From: Sphingomonas piscis
GTDB taxonomy: Bacteria > Pseudomonadota > Alphaproteobacteria > Sphingomonadales > Sphingomonadaceae
Length of the DNA: 64,000 bases
Assembly (NCBI RefSeq): GCF_011300455.1
Contig: NZ_CP049869.1
Span: forward strand, 248,001 to 312,000
Reading direction: 5' to 3'
Shown piece by piece: positions 1 through 8,977 of this stretch. A program made the translations under genes and the position numbers. The notes under the pieces were generated by a model. It was not told the DNA's origin. It searched no databases and saw nothing but the letters and a program-made list of their open reading frames with translations. The first letter of the stretch is position 1, and each line of letters opens with the position of its first letter.

Positions 1-1
1 C

Positions 2-433
2 AATCTCCACCTCACCCTCCGTTTCATCGGTGAGGTCGAGCGCCCTATCGCGGAAGATATTGCCGCCGCTCTCGGGAACATTCGATTACCGGATTTCGAA
101 CTTCGCCTTGCAGGCGTCGGACAATTTGCCCGGCGCAACGGTGGCGCGTTGTGGGCCGCCGTCGAGCCGCGGGAGCAGGTCGCCGCGCTTGCCGCCAAGG
201 TCGATCGCGCTTGCGTGGCGACCGGGCTTGAACCGGAACACCGCGCCTTCCATCCGCATATCACCCTTGCCGGCTACAATCGTGGCGCTCCGCAGGCGGT
301 CACCGCCTTCCTCGAGCGCAACCGCGCCCTCGCGTCCGCGGCATTCGCGGTGAACAGCTTCACCCTCTATGAAAGCCGTCTTTCCCGTCACGGCGCGTTG
401 TACGAGCCGATCGCGGATTATACGTTAGGCTAA
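2..433 (+). CDS. thpR: RNA 2',3'-cyclic phosphodiesterase / 2'-5' RNA ligase-like protein, 5'-truncated by the window edge
   Basis: The frame is open from base 2 and carries both HxTx motifs of the 2H phosphoesterase family: HLTL at visible residues 3-6 (about nt 8-19) and HITL near nt 257-268. They are spaced as in ThpR/LigT proteins, which open 2',3'-cyclic phosphate ends of RNA. The stop codon is at 431-433. Only the N-terminal start and roughly 30-40 residues are missing, judged from the usual family length of about 180 residues. An ATG at 149 lies inside the domain and is not the start. The physiological RNA substrate of this family in bacteria is not settled. Confidence 0.8.
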   Translation, partial: NLHLTLRFIGEVERPIAEDIAAALGNIRLPDFELRLAGVGQFARRNGGALWAAVEPREQVAALAAKVDRACVATGLEPEHRAFHPHITLAGYNRGAPQAVTAFLERNRALASAAFAVNSFTLYESRLSRHGALYEPIADYTLG

Positions 434-479
434 GGCAGCCAACGCCCCTCGAAGCCGTGCCGCACCTCCCGTGCGTCAG

Positions 480-1520
480 TCACTGGCACGTTTCTTTAGC
501 TCCGAACGACAGGCTGACGGCCAAAGCGTTCGGCTGACAGCGCCGGAGTTGAAAACGAACCTTGCGTGCGCGGAAGTCGAGGGACACGCGGCTGAACCGT
601 TCCAATATGTCCGTGCCGAGGAGCATCGCGGGTTGGTTCGCAAGATTGAAGACCTCGAACGGCGGCAGGTCGGCAAAGGCAACCGGCACATCTCGGATGG
701 TAAGCCTTCCGATCTGAAGTTCCGGAATCCAGGCGACATCTAATTCGACCGACTTGCCGGTCACCCCCGTCGCCGTCACCTTTTCGAATTGCTGGCGGCG
801 CCGGACGAGCTGTTCCCGAAGGAGCATATTCCCCACCGTCAGTTCGGCACCCGTGTCGATCACTGCATCGAGCGGCAGCTTGCCCGCTTTCACCTGCGTC
901 AAGATCAATTGCCCGCGGCGTCGCTTTGCAACGACGACGATTTCTCCCGGAAGCGGCTTGGGCGCTTTCGCGGCGCTCTCGACTTTGACCAGCCGGCGGT
1001 CGAAATCCAGCATCAGGCGTTGGTTCACCAACGCATCGATGCCGATCAGGCCGTGGGCCCCGATATCGTCCTCCTTGAGCACCGGAAGATGCAGGCCGCG
1101 CATCGTATTGGATCCCAAAGCAAGCCGGTCGACTTTGACGCGATCGACGGTGTCCCGGTCCGTCATCCCGTTCAGGACGACCGGCCGGCCAGGAGGGAGG
1201 TTCAGGTTGCGAGCGATGCCGACGCCCAAAACCGACGTATCCGCACCGCTGTCGACGATGAACTGATACGGGCCGGACCCATTGACGCGCACGGCGACGC
1301 TTAGCCGTGTGTCGATTTTGCGCGCTTTGATATCTTCTCCCTCGATCGCCAACGTCTCATCGACATATGCCCGAGGAAGAGGTGTCATTGCGGTCGGTCC
1401 GGGCGCCGCAGTGCTGGCCTTGCCGCCAGCCATCGTTGTCGCTTCGCTCTGCGCCCCGACGCTGAAAATCACCACACATGCCAGAGGGGCGAGGATCGGT
1501 AACCGACAGGACCTGCTCAT
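480..1520 (-). CDS. Secreted two-domain retropepsin-like aspartic protease
   Basis: The 346-residue protein has an N-terminal hydrophobic signal segment (about residues 7-24) and two retroviral-type aspartyl protease motifs: VDSGADTSVLG with Asp90, and IDTGAELTVG with Asp222. Each is followed by a flap-like and hydrophobic-hydrophobic-Gly section (GLIGIDAL, MLLGTDIL). Retropepsins normally dimerise, so two motifs in one chain suggest an intramolecular pair. I chose ATG 1520 because it overlaps the stop of the upstream membrane-protein gene as ATGA (1517-1520) and starts directly at the signal peptide. Longer upstream in-frame sequence lies inside that other gene. The substrate is unknown; the probable location is periplasmic. 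Confidence 0.7.
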   Translation of the reverse strand: MSRSCRLPILAPLACVVIFSVGAQSEATTMAGGKASTAAPGPTAMTPLPRAYVDETLAIEGEDIKARKIDTRLSVAVRVNGSGPYQFIVDSGADTSVLGVGIARNLNLPPGRPVVLNGMTDRDTVDRVKVDRLALGSNTMRGLHLPVLKEDDIGAHGLIGIDALVNQRLMLDFDRRLVKVESAAKAPKPLPGEIVVVAKRRRGQLILTQVKAGKLPLDAVIDTGAELTVGNMLLREQLVRRRQQFEKVTATGVTGKSVELDVAWIPELQIGRLTIRDVPVAFADLPPFEVFNLANQPAMLLGTDILERFSRVSLDFRARKVRFQLRRCQPNALAVSLSFGAKETCQ

Positions 1521-2260
1521 CGATCGAGATGCTCTGACGTTGACATTGGAATGCATGAACGAAGCAGCCATGCTGCTCCTGCGATCGACAGCGCCGCGGC
1601 CAGCATGGTCCACTCGACGCGGCTTCCCGGCGCCGCCGCTACGCGGGGAGCGTGCAGGAGGATAACGAAGGAAGCGCACATCGCGGCAAGCAACATGGCG
1701 GCCAGGCGGGCGAATCTGCCGATCAACATCGCAATCCCCGCAGCAATGTGGGCAGCGCCGGTGAAGTAGGCGCAGAAAAGCTTACCGGGAATCCACGACG
1801 GCACCATGGACGCGGTAAAGTCGGCATACACGAAGTGCGAAAGTCCGAAGATGATTGCACAGGCGCCGAACACGGGCGGAAGAACTGTCGCGTAGCGCGA
1901 ACCCTTGGCGGCGATCACGGCCGCAAACCCGCCCACTGAGAGGGCCCCGATCTCGGCTACTCCGAGCAGGCTCGCGACGCTCGGATTGGCAACCGTGTTC
2001 GGAAGATGAAGCGCAACCACCCAAAGCGCATAGAATGTTGGGAGGATGATCTCGAGCCGCCGTGCCCCGCGCCACAAGATCGCTGCGCCGCCAAGAAGCA
2101 GAACCAGCCCGCTCAGAACAGCCAGCGGTGCCCGGGCCGGAAGGCCCGGCGGCACGGGTTGCCACGTCAGCGCGAAGTCCTGAACGGCCACCGTCACAAT
2201 GCCAAGCAAGATCGCGCCGCATGCGTAAGGAAGCGCATCCAGGTTCAGTTGCTTTTGCAT
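1517..2260 (-). CDS. DoxX-like integral membrane protein
   Basis: The 247-residue protein has about seven hydrophobic helices spread over its whole length, including a Gly/Ala-rich helix followed by HFVYADFTASMVPSWIP, a pattern seen in DoxX/DoxD-like proteins. The start at 2260 follows a GGGGAGAGG ribosome site; an in-frame ATG 30 nt upstream lacks one. Its stop overlaps the protease start by ATGA, so the two are probably co-translated. The AraC gene upstream is on the same strand after a 100-bp gap. Family assignment is by helix pattern only and no enzymatic role can be assigned. Confidence 0.6.
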   Translation of the reverse strand: MQKQLNLDALPYACGAILLGIVTVAVQDFALTWQPVPPGLPARAPLAVLSGLVLLLGGAAILWRGARRLEIILPTFYALWVVALHLPNTVANPSVASLLGVAEIGALSVGGFAAVIAAKGSRYATVLPPVFGACAIIFGLSHFVYADFTASMVPSWIPGKLFCAYFTGAAHIAAGIAMLIGRFARLAAMLLAAMCASFVILLHAPRVAAAPGSRVEWTMLAAALSIAGAAWLLRSCIPMSTSEHLDR

Positions 2261-2360
2261 GCCCTCTCCCCAAGCAGCCATCAGACGCACCGCTCCGTCC
2301 AGCTAAGCGTCACCGTGTGGGTTGCATTACGATCTTGCAGGCAAGCGGAATTGTACTTTC

Positions 2361-3200
2361 TTAACCTCCCGGAAGCAGCCGCCGATGCTCGGCATGGCGA
2401 GGATCACGGGCTTTGGCGACTTGGCGTTGCTGAACATATTGGCCCGGAGTTCGGCCCGTGAGGTCCTTAAAGTCCTTGTTCAGGTGCGCCTGATCGAAAT
2501 AGTCGAGCCTCATCGCGCTGGAGGTCAGCGTTGAAGATATGTCGCCCTCCAGATCGGTGAGGAGGTGCTCCAAACGATATAGTCTTGCCAAGGTCTTCGG
2601 AGGCGCACCGACAAAACGGTGAAACAAATCGATCAGATGCTTGTGACTGACGTCCGCCGTTGCTGCCAGGTCCCGCACGGTCGCAGTGCCGTGACTGTGC
2701 TTCAAAAGGTCCAATGCCGGGGCGATCCGGCCCACGCCGGACCTGATGTTCAGCTGGGCGGTAAGGAGCTGCTCAAGCAGCAAGAACCGGGAGCTTGGGT
2801 CGCTTACCTCACCCAAACGATCGCGGATTTCGATTGCGGTCGGCCCGAGCAGTGTCTCGATATCGACGACGTCATCGGCAAATTCGTGCGCCTCGACCCC
2901 GAACAAGGCGAGGGTCGCTCCCGGCCGCAGCGTCACGCCGATGAAATCTAGGTCATCGGGCCAGCGAACGGTGTGGAAGCTGCTCCAGATTCCCATCACC
3001 CAGCCGCGATGCGAATGTTGGTCCCATGCGCGCTCGGGCAAACGCCGTGATCGAACCCGCGCGCCGAAATTAATCTTCAGATCCATCACGCTGGCGGGCA
3101 TCACATGCTCGGTTCCGTACGGCAGCCGTCCGGACGGGGCATAGAAGGCCTGAACCACCTGGCTCAGCGGAAAGTTCGGCCTGTGAACAACGAAAGACAC
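2361..3200 (-). CDS. AraC-family transcriptional regulator
   Basis: The 279-residue protein has a C-terminal AraC-type double helix-turn-helix (about residues 170-265). It includes the first recognition region VRDLAATADVSHKHLIDLFHR and the typical closing signature YFDQAHLNKDFKDLTGRTPGQY. The N-terminal 150 residues form a beta-rich sensing region of the type seen in AraC proteins of unknown ligand. The gene reads toward the DoxX-like/protease pair and away from the TonB receptor, so it could regulate either; the sequence does not decide. Start ATG at 3198-3200. Confidence 0.85.
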   Translation of the reverse strand: MSFVVHRPNFPLSQVVQAFYAPSGRLPYGTEHVMPASVMDLKINFGARVRSRRLPERAWDQHSHRGWVMGIWSSFHTVRWPDDLDFIGVTLRPGATLALFGVEAHEFADDVVDIETLLGPTAIEIRDRLGEVSDPSSRFLLLEQLLTAQLNIRSGVGRIAPALDLLKHSHGTATVRDLAATADVSHKHLIDLFHRFVGAPPKTLARLYRLEHLLTDLEGDISSTLTSSAMRLDYFDQAHLNKDFKDLTGRTPGQYVQQRQVAKARDPRHAEHRRLLPGG

Positions 3201-3636
3201 CCGTGAATAGTAGCGTGCGGCTCATCTCCTGCAAGCAAAGGCAATCCGCTCTTACACGTGCGCCCTTCCAGGCGTGGCCGCCTGGTCACGGAGATTCCGC
3301 AGAACAGTTGTCGGTCTCACCTCCGAATCAAGGGTTCGATGACCGGAAATCTCGTTAACGCTAACATTGAGAGTCGTTTATATTTTTTTCATCGCTTTCA
3401 ACACCTTGACTATACAAGTTGCAGATTAGGCACAGGCAAAGTCTGTTGTTGGGCTAGACTAGGTAATTCCTTGTTTGTGAGCATCTTACCGCAAGTGCGA
3501 ACAACATTGCTGTGAAATCCTAACCGCTATATTCTTGGGATCCCAACTTAGTTTGGGCATGCGGGCAACGTGCCTGATCCGCGGGAAAAACGATCGTCGG
3601 CTGATCATCGGGATGAGCCGAAGGGGAGAGACTGAA
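3201..3636. other. 436-bp intergenic region between divergent AraC and TonB-receptor genes
   Basis: No convincing coding frame is visible. The segment is clearly more AT-rich than its surroundings, with a T-run near 3380-3390, and must hold the divergent promoters. A LacI/GalR-type dyad lies at 3353-3366 and a TTGACT hexamer (possible -35) at 3406-3411 without a good -10 at the usual spacing. The ribosome site for the receptor is AAGGGGAGAG at 3621-3630. Confidence 0.6.
3353..3366. promoter_or_regulatory. LacI/GalR-family-like operator upstream of the TonB receptor
   Basis: The bases CGTTAACGCTAACA read on the other strand as TGTTAGCGTTAACG. This differs at two positions from the fully symmetric TGTTAGCGCTAACA, a form typical of LacI-family sites. 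It lies 270 bp before the receptor start. No LacI-family gene is in the window, so the regulator would be encoded elsewhere. This is a motif-based inference only. Confidence 0.4.
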
Positions 3637-6600
3637 ATGACTCAACGTAATTCTACGGAACCCGCCTCGCGGGTTCTTCGGACAGCGCTGCTGCTCGGCG
3701 CGTCCGTGTTTGCAACTTGCAGCCTGCCGGCTGCGGCGTTCGCCCAGGATCAGGCTTCCAGCCCGGAAGTCGCTCCGGAAGACAATGCCGCGAACACCTC
3801 GACCGCCGATCAGACGGGCGGCGGCACCGCCGTCAACACCGGCCAGAACGGCCCGGCAGCGACGTCCGATACCGGCGATGAAATCGTCGTCACCGGCGTC
3901 CGGGCTTCGCTTCAGCGCGCCCGCGACATCAAGCGTACGTCGAGCGGCGTCGTCGACGCGGTCTCGGCTGAAGAAATCGGCAAGTTCCCGGACACGAACC
4001 TCGCGGAATCGCTGCAGCGTATTCCGGGCGTCTCGATCGAGCGCCGCGCCGGCGAAGGCAACTTCGTCACCGTCCGCGGTTTCGGTCCGACCTTCAACCT
4101 GGTGACCGTGAACGGCCGTCAGCTCGCAACCTCGGACGTCGGCACCGTCGGCACCGACGGCGGCGACTTCGGCCGCGCCACCAGCCGCTCGTTCGACTTC
4201 TCGAACCTGGCGTCTGAAGGCGTGTCGCGTCTCGAAGTCTACAAGACCGGCCGCGCCAACATTCCGTCGGGCGGCATCGGTGCTGCGATCAACGTCGTCA
4301 CCCAGCGTCCGCTGGAAGGCCGTGAATCCGGTCTGCGCGGCAGCGTCGGCGCCAAGGCGCTGTACGACACCAGCCTCGACAACTTCCGCGTGACTCCGGA
4401 GCTTTCGGGCGTCGTCAGCTGGTCCGACCCCAACGACACGTTCGGCGTCAGCCTGTTCGGTGCCTACCAGAAGCGCAAGAGCGCTGCTGCGGCGGCGATC
4501 TCCAACGACTGGAACATCACGACCTTTGCCAACATGCCGGGTCGCCAGAACGTTGCCGACGATCCCGCGACGGCCGCGAACGAAGCTGCCGGCAACACGG
4601 TCATCACCAATGCGCCGTCGGATCCGAACCAGCTTGTCGCCATTCCGAACGACAGCCGCTACGATTATTCGAAGTTCTCGCGTGAACGTATCAACCTCAA
4701 CGGCACGGTTCAGTTCAAGCCGTTCGAGACGCTGACGCTGACTGCCGACGCCCTTTATGCGCAGAACAAGCTGAAAGAAGACCGCGCCGAGCAGACCAAC
4801 TGGTTCAACCGGCCGTTCGACCACGTGACCTTCGACGACGACGATGTCGTCGCCACTGCCATCTACCTCGACGAAGGTACGAAGTATGGCACCAAGGACA
4901 TCGGCTTCGAGAACATCCACCGTCAGACCAAGAACAAGCTTCACAGCTATGGCTTGAACGCGAACTGGGAAATTGCCCCGGGTTTCACCCTGAACCTCGA
5001 TGGCAACACCTCCAAGTCGAAGTCGGGTCCGGACTCGAAGAACGGCAACAGCTCCACGCTGGTGGGCTTCGGCGCCCCGGTTGTTGACGGCCACTCGGTC
5101 GATTATTCGGGTGACATCCCCCAGCAGGTCTGGACGCTGAACGACTCCGGTCTCGGCACCGACGGCATCCGTGGCACGCCGGACGACCGCGGCAACAACA
5201 ACGGCGTCCTCGACATCGGCGACCTCGGAACCCAGATCGCCCGCACGAACGCGTCCTATCAGACGCAGCGGGTCAATCAGTTCCGCGCCGACCTTGGTTG
5301 GGACTTCGGTGACGGCGCTCGCTTCGACGTTGGTGCAACCCGCATCAATTCGAAGATGAGGAGCACCCGGACTCAGACGCAGCAGGCGCTTGGCGACTGG
5401 GGCATCGGTCAGGTCAGCGATATCAACACGTTCGCAAGCGATATCGTCAGCCAGTTCTGCCTGGGCTGCCAGTTCGAGCACTACAACCCGACCAACGCCG
5501 ACACGGCCTTCATGGTGAACGCAGAGGACCTGTACGGTGTCTTGTCGCCGCTGTACGCAGCGGACGGTGAGCCGCTCCGTGCCGGTACCCAGGCGCCGCA
5601 CGCGGTCGGCATCACCGGTCTCGACGACGACCGGGTCAAGGAGCGCGTCACGTCCATCTACGCCCAGCTGGGCTGGAAGGGCGATTTCGCGGGTCGTCCG
5701 GCGGCTGTGAACGCAGGTATCCGCTGGGAGACGACGAAGGTCCAGTCGGATGCCGTCGTCGCGGTTCCGGATCGCATTCAGTGGGATTCGGATAACGACT
5801 TCAGCCGTCAGATCGACTTTGCGAACGTCGTCCTGGCCGAACGTTCGGGCACCGGCAAGTACAGCAACTTCCTGCCGTCGGTGGACTTCCGGATCGAACC
5901 GATCGACAACCTCGTCGCTCGCGTGTCGGTCAGCAAGACCCTCGCACGTCCGGACTACGGCAACCTGTTCGCGTCGGAATCGGTCAACGCACCGAACCGT
6001 CCCACCTACCTCGGTGGCGTGGCGACGGGCACGACCGGCAACCCGAACCTGAAGCCGCTCGTGTCGGGCAACCTCGATATCAGCCTCGAATATTACTACG
6101 CACGGTCGAGCTATGTGTCGGCGGGCTTCTTCGCGAAGAACGTGAAGAACTTCATCGGCCAGGGCACGTTCGAGCAGAACCTGTTCGGGCTGCGTGATCA
6201 AAGCTCGGGCGCCGCTGGCACCCGGTCGGGCATCGCGGTTGCTCAGCTCGGAAGCCTCGGCGTTCCGGTCAGCGACGTGACCTTGTTCACCTACACGGCG
6301 CTGCTCGTTGCCAACAACGGCAACACGGCTGCAACCAACGCTCAGATCCAGGCCAACCTGGCGGCGGGCGGTCAGCAGTTGAACCAAACCTTCGTCGACC
6401 AGGTGTTGAGGGATTACAACGTCAACCCGCTCAATGCTGCCGCCGGCGGCTTTGCTGCGGACCCGTTGTTCATCTTCAACGTGACGCGTCCGATCAACAA
6501 CCGGACCGGCAAGATCCACGGCGTCGAGCTTCAGGGTCAGCACTTCTTCGGCAACTCGGGCTTCGGTCTCGCGGCCTCGTTGACGAAGGTGTTCGGCGAC

Positions 6601-7131
6601 GTGAACTTCGACCGCGGTTCGAACCCGGGCACGAACGTGTTTGCGCTTACCGGCCTCAGCGACAGCGCCAACGTCACCGGCATCTTCGAGAAGTACGGCT
6701 TCTCGGCGCGTGTCGCGTACAACTGGCGCGGCAAGTTCCTGTCGCAGGTCAACCTGGGCGGAAGCCGTAACCCGCGTTACTTCGAGCCGTTCGGAACGCT
6801 CGACTTCTCGCTGGGCTATGACGTGACCGACCGCCTTGCGCTGTCCTTCGAAGGCATCAACGTGCTTGGCGAGGACATCCGCATGTACGGCCGCAGCAAG
6901 CGTCAGGTGTTCTTCGCTCAGGAGAACTACCCGCGCTACTACCTCGGTGCCCGTTACCGCTTCGGCGGCGGCGCTCCGACGGTCGCTCCGGCTCCGGCCT
7001 ACGTTGCTCCGCCGGCACCGCCGGCTCCGGCGACGCAGACCTGCCCGGACGGTTCGGTGATCGACGCAGCGGCAAGCTGCCCGGTTCCGCCGCCGCCGCC
7101 GGCAGCCGCTCCTTCGGGAGAGCGCGGCTAA
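3637..7131 (+). CDS. TonB-dependent receptor with proline-rich C-terminal tail
   Basis: The 1164-residue outer-membrane receptor has a signal peptide (cleavage near AFA|Q, residue 36), a TonB box EIVVTG at 82-87, and a plug domain with DTNLAESLQRIPGVSIER and VRGFGPTFNLVTVNGR. A long beta-barrel follows. Plug and barrel resemble the large sphingomonad and Caulobacter receptors linked to carbohydrate or complex-nutrient uptake. The barrel ends in the usual aromatic motif (ARYRF, about residue 1109), but about 55 more residues follow, rich in Pro/Ala with two cysteines. I chose ATG 3637 for its AAGGGGAGAG ribosome site; 34 upstream in-frame codons do not look like a signal peptide. It is the first gene of a four-gene row ending in the halogenase. 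Confidence 0.9.
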   Translation: MTQRNSTEPASRVLRTALLLGASVFATCSLPAAAFAQDQASSPEVAPEDNAANTSTADQTGGGTAVNTGQNGPAATSDTGDEIVVTGVRASLQRARDIKRTSSGVVDAVSAEEIGKFPDTNLAESLQRIPGVSIERRAGEGNFVTVRGFGPTFNLVTVNGRQLATSDVGTVGTDGGDFGRATSRSFDFSNLASEGVSRLEVYKTGRANIPSGGIGAAINVVTQRPLEGRESGLRGSVGAKALYDTSLDNFRVTPELSGVVSWSDPNDTFGVSLFGAYQKRKSAAAAAISNDWNITTFANMPGRQNVADDPATAANEAAGNTVITNAPSDPNQLVAIPNDSRYDYSKFSRERINLNGTVQFKPFETLTLTADALYAQNKLKEDRAEQTNWFNRPFDHVTFDDDDVVATAIYLDEGTKYGTKDIGFENIHRQTKNKLHSYGLNANWEIAPGFTLNLDGNTSKSKSGPDSKNGNSSTLVGFGAPVVDGHSVDYSGDIPQQVWTLNDSGLGTDGIRGTPDDRGNNNGVLDIGDLGTQIARTNASYQTQRVNQFRADLGWDFGDGARFDVGATRINSKMRSTRTQTQQALGDWGIGQVSDINTFASDIVSQFCLGCQFEHYNPTNADTAFMVNAEDLYGVLSPLYAADGEPLRAGTQAPHAVGITGLDDDRVKERVTSIYAQLGWKGDFAGRPAAVNAGIRWETTKVQSDAVVAVPDRIQWDSDNDFSRQIDFANVVLAERSGTGKYSNFLPSVDFRIEPIDNLVARVSVSKTLARPDYGNLFASESVNAPNRPTYLGGVATGTTGNPNLKPLVSGNLDISLEYYYARSSYVSAGFFAKNVKNFIGQGTFEQNLFGLRDQSSGAAGTRSGIAVAQLGSLGVPVSDVTLFTYTALLVANNGNTAATNAQIQANLAAGGQQLNQTFVDQVLRDYNVNPLNAAAGGFAADPLFIFNVTRPINNRTGKIHGVELQGQHFFGNSGFGLAASLTKVFGDVNFDRGSNPGTNVFALTGLSDSANVTGIFEKYGFSARVAYNWRGKFLSQVNLGGSRNPRYFEPFGTLDFSLGYDVTDRLALSFEGINVLGEDIRMYGRSKRQVFFAQENYPRYYLGARYRFGGGAPTVAPAPAYVAPPAPPAPATQTCPDGSVIDAAASCPVPPPPPAAAPSGERG

Positions 7132-7172
7132 CAGCCTGAAGCGCTGGCATTTACCCGCCGGCGTCAGCTAAG

Positions 7173-7214
7173 AGTGGTGCCGTTGCCGATGTGCAGCGGC
7201 ACCACTTCTTTTTT
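7173..7214 (+). terminator. Rho-independent terminator or attenuator after the TonB receptor
   Basis: A perfect 9-bp stem (GTGGTGCCG at 7174-7182 with CGGCACCAC at 7197-7205, plus an outer A-T pair) is followed by TTCTTTTTT. It ends 17 bp before the SapC start, so it probably limits read-through from the abundant receptor transcript into sapC and the halogenase genes. Confidence 0.8.
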
Positions 7215-7230
7215 GCAAGGATCTCGCGGG

Positions 7231-7947
7231 TTGGCCAACCGTGTTCCCCTCGACAATGTCGCACATGCGAACCTTCGCGCGGCCGTCCGGCGCGGTGCCG
7301 ACTTCGGCGACGCGGTCAATCAGACGCTCGTTGTCCCCACCGAATTCGAAAGCGTTCAGCGCGAATATCCGATCTTCATCCGCAAGGATGCGGAGGGGCA
7401 ATGGGTCGCGGTGGCGCTGCTGGGCCTTGATCGCGGCGAGAACCTCTTTCTGGAGGGCGACCGGTGGCAGGCCCGCTACATCCCCGCGGTCCATCGCCGC
7501 GGTCCTTTCTTTCTGGGCATTCGGGGAGATGGCGAGGCGAGAGAGCTGGCCGTCCATGTCGACCTCGACGATCCGCGCATCGGCGAAACGGAAGGCGAGC
7601 CCTTGTTCCGGGAACATGGCGGCGACAGCCCCTATCTCGACCATGTCACCCAAGCCCTCCATCTCATTCACGAAGGCCTCGCCGCAGGCCGGGGCTTCTA
7701 CGCGGCGCTTGAACGTATGGGCCTGCTTCAGCCGGTGGAACTGGATGCGGACGTCGGCGACGGCAAGACGTACGCCATCACCGGCCTGTTCACGGTCGGC
7801 ATGCAGCAATTCCAGTCGCTCGGCGCCGCCCAGTTGGAGGAACTTCACCGCGCCGGCTATCTGGCGCCGTTGATCTTCATCCGCGCCTCCTTGCCCAACA
7901 TGAACCACCTCATCGACATTAAGAAGCGCAGGATCGGACAGGGATAA
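7231..7947 (+). CDS. SapC family protein
   Basis: The 238-residue protein matches the SapC family common beside TonB receptors in sphingomonads and Caulobacter: the opening NRVPLDNVAHANLR, the core FPxF-type beta section YPIFIRKDAEGQWVAVALLGLDRGENLFL, and the C-terminal PLIFIRASLPNMNHLIDIKKRR. I placed the start at TTG 7231, preceded by AAGG. The only upstream ATG (7174) would begin inside the terminator stem, and family members begin at this residue. No signal peptide is visible. The gene is 9 bp before the JmjC-like gene. The biochemical role of SapC here is not established; the name comes from a Campylobacter S-layer locus. Confidence 0.85.
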   Translation: MANRVPLDNVAHANLRAAVRRGADFGDAVNQTLVVPTEFESVQREYPIFIRKDAEGQWVAVALLGLDRGENLFLEGDRWQARYIPAVHRRGPFFLGIRGDGEARELAVHVDLDDPRIGETEGEPLFREHGGDSPYLDHVTQALHLIHEGLAAGRGFYAALERMGLLQPVELDADVGDGKTYAITGLFTVGMQQFQSLGAAQLEELHRAGYLAPLIFIRASLPNMNHLIDIKKRRIGQG

Positions 7948-7955
7948 GCTCGGCA

Positions 7956-8969
7956 GTGAAGCAGGTCAGGGTCATCGAGGGGATCGCACCCGACCGCATT
8001 CCGGTCGACGAGCTGATCGCATCGGGCATACCGGCGATCCTCAAGGGCGCCGCTGCCGATTGGCCTCTCGTTGCCAAGGGGCGGCAGTCGGCGAAGGCTG
8101 CCATCGACTATTTGAGCAGCTTCGACGCCGCACGGCCGGTGGTGGGCTACACGGGCGAGCCCGAAATCGGAGGCCGCTTCTTCTACAACGACGACCTCAC
8201 CGGTCTTAATTTCCAGGGCAGTCGGGTCGGCCTGACCGACTTCCTCGCCCGCATCGCAGCCACGCTCGGCGACGATCAGCCGCCTGCGCTCTACATCGGC
8301 TCAACCGACCTCGACGCCTTTCTGCCCGGATTGCGTGCGGAGAACGACCTGCCCTCCGCCTTGTTCGGCGAGCACCAGCCGATCGCCAGCATCTGGATCG
8401 GTAACCGCACGGTTGCGAGCACCCATTACGATTTTTCGAACAACATCGCCTGCAACATGGTCGGTCGGCGCCGCTTCACCCTCTTCCCGCCGGATCAGAT
8501 CGCCAACCTCTACCCCGGCCCGCTGGAGCCCACGCCGGGCGGACAGGTGGTCAGCATGGTCGACCTGAGGGCACCCGACTTCGGCCGCTACCCCCGTTTC
8601 CGCCAGGCCCTCGACGCTGCGGAGGTTGCGGAACTCGAACCGGGCGATCTCCTCATCTACCCCGCCATGTGGTGGCACAATGTCGAGGCGCTGGAGCCGT
8701 TCAACGTGATGATCAACTATTGGTGGAACGCCGTCCCGCGCTTCATCGACAGTCCGATGACGACGCTCCGCCACGCCTTGCTCAGCCTCCGGGACCGCCC
8801 CGCGCATGAAAAGGCAGCGTGGCGCGCCTTGTTCGATTATTACGTGTTCGGCGATGGCGCAGCGGCTTCCGCGCACCTTCCCGACCATGCGCGCGGACCG
8901 TTGGGCCCGATGGACGAAGTGACCTCCCGCCGCCTCCGCGCGGACATTCTCAACCGCCTGAACCGATAG
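7956..8969 (+). CDS. Cupin-like (JmjC/PASS1-type) putative 2-oxoglutarate/Fe(II) oxygenase
   Basis: The 337-residue protein has a JmjC-type double-stranded beta-helix with a visible iron triad: His157 and Asp159 in THYDF, and His241 in WWHNV. The preceding WIGN and following FTLFPPDQ are typical of JmjC hydroxylases of the FIH/tRNA-hydroxylase type. The start is GTG 7956, 8 bp after sapC and 8 bp before the halogenase, so the three are very likely one transcript. Family knowledge supports hydroxylation of a protein or small molecule; the actual substrate, and whether it works together with the halogenase, is unknown. Confidence 0.8.
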   Translation: MKQVRVIEGIAPDRIPVDELIASGIPAILKGAAADWPLVAKGRQSAKAAIDYLSSFDAARPVVGYTGEPEIGGRFFYNDDLTGLNFQGSRVGLTDFLARIAATLGDDQPPALYIGSTDLDAFLPGLRAENDLPSALFGEHQPIASIWIGNRTVASTHYDFSNNIACNMVGRRRFTLFPPDQIANLYPGPLEPTPGGQVVSMVDLRAPDFGRYPRFRQALDAAEVAELEPGDLLIYPAMWWHNVEALEPFNVMINYWWNAVPRFIDSPMTTLRHALLSLRDRPAHEKAAWRALFDYYVFGDGAAASAHLPDHARGPLGPMDEVTSRRLRADILNRLNR

Positions 8970-8977
8970 GGGGAAAA

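Noticed and set aside
3406..3434. TTGACT at 3406 as a full sigma-70 promoter for the TonB receptor
   Set aside because: No acceptable -10 hexamer lies 16-18 bases downstream, so only the -35-like element is noted.
3520..6543. A 1007-codon open frame antisense to the TonB receptor
   Set aside because: It mirrors the receptor's GC-rich third positions, has no signal, domain or ribosome site, and its Arg/Val/Asp-rich translation is typical of shadow frames.
7174..7230. ATG 7174 as the SapC start
   Set aside because: It begins inside the terminator stem and adds 19 residues not expected in the family; TTG 7231 has AAGG upstream.
8819..8977. A longer N-terminus for the halogenase from ATG 8819
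   Set aside because: It would overlap the JmjC-like gene by 150 bp and adds an Arg/Pro-rich stretch absent from the family. With GTG 8978 the catalytic Lys falls at residue 79.
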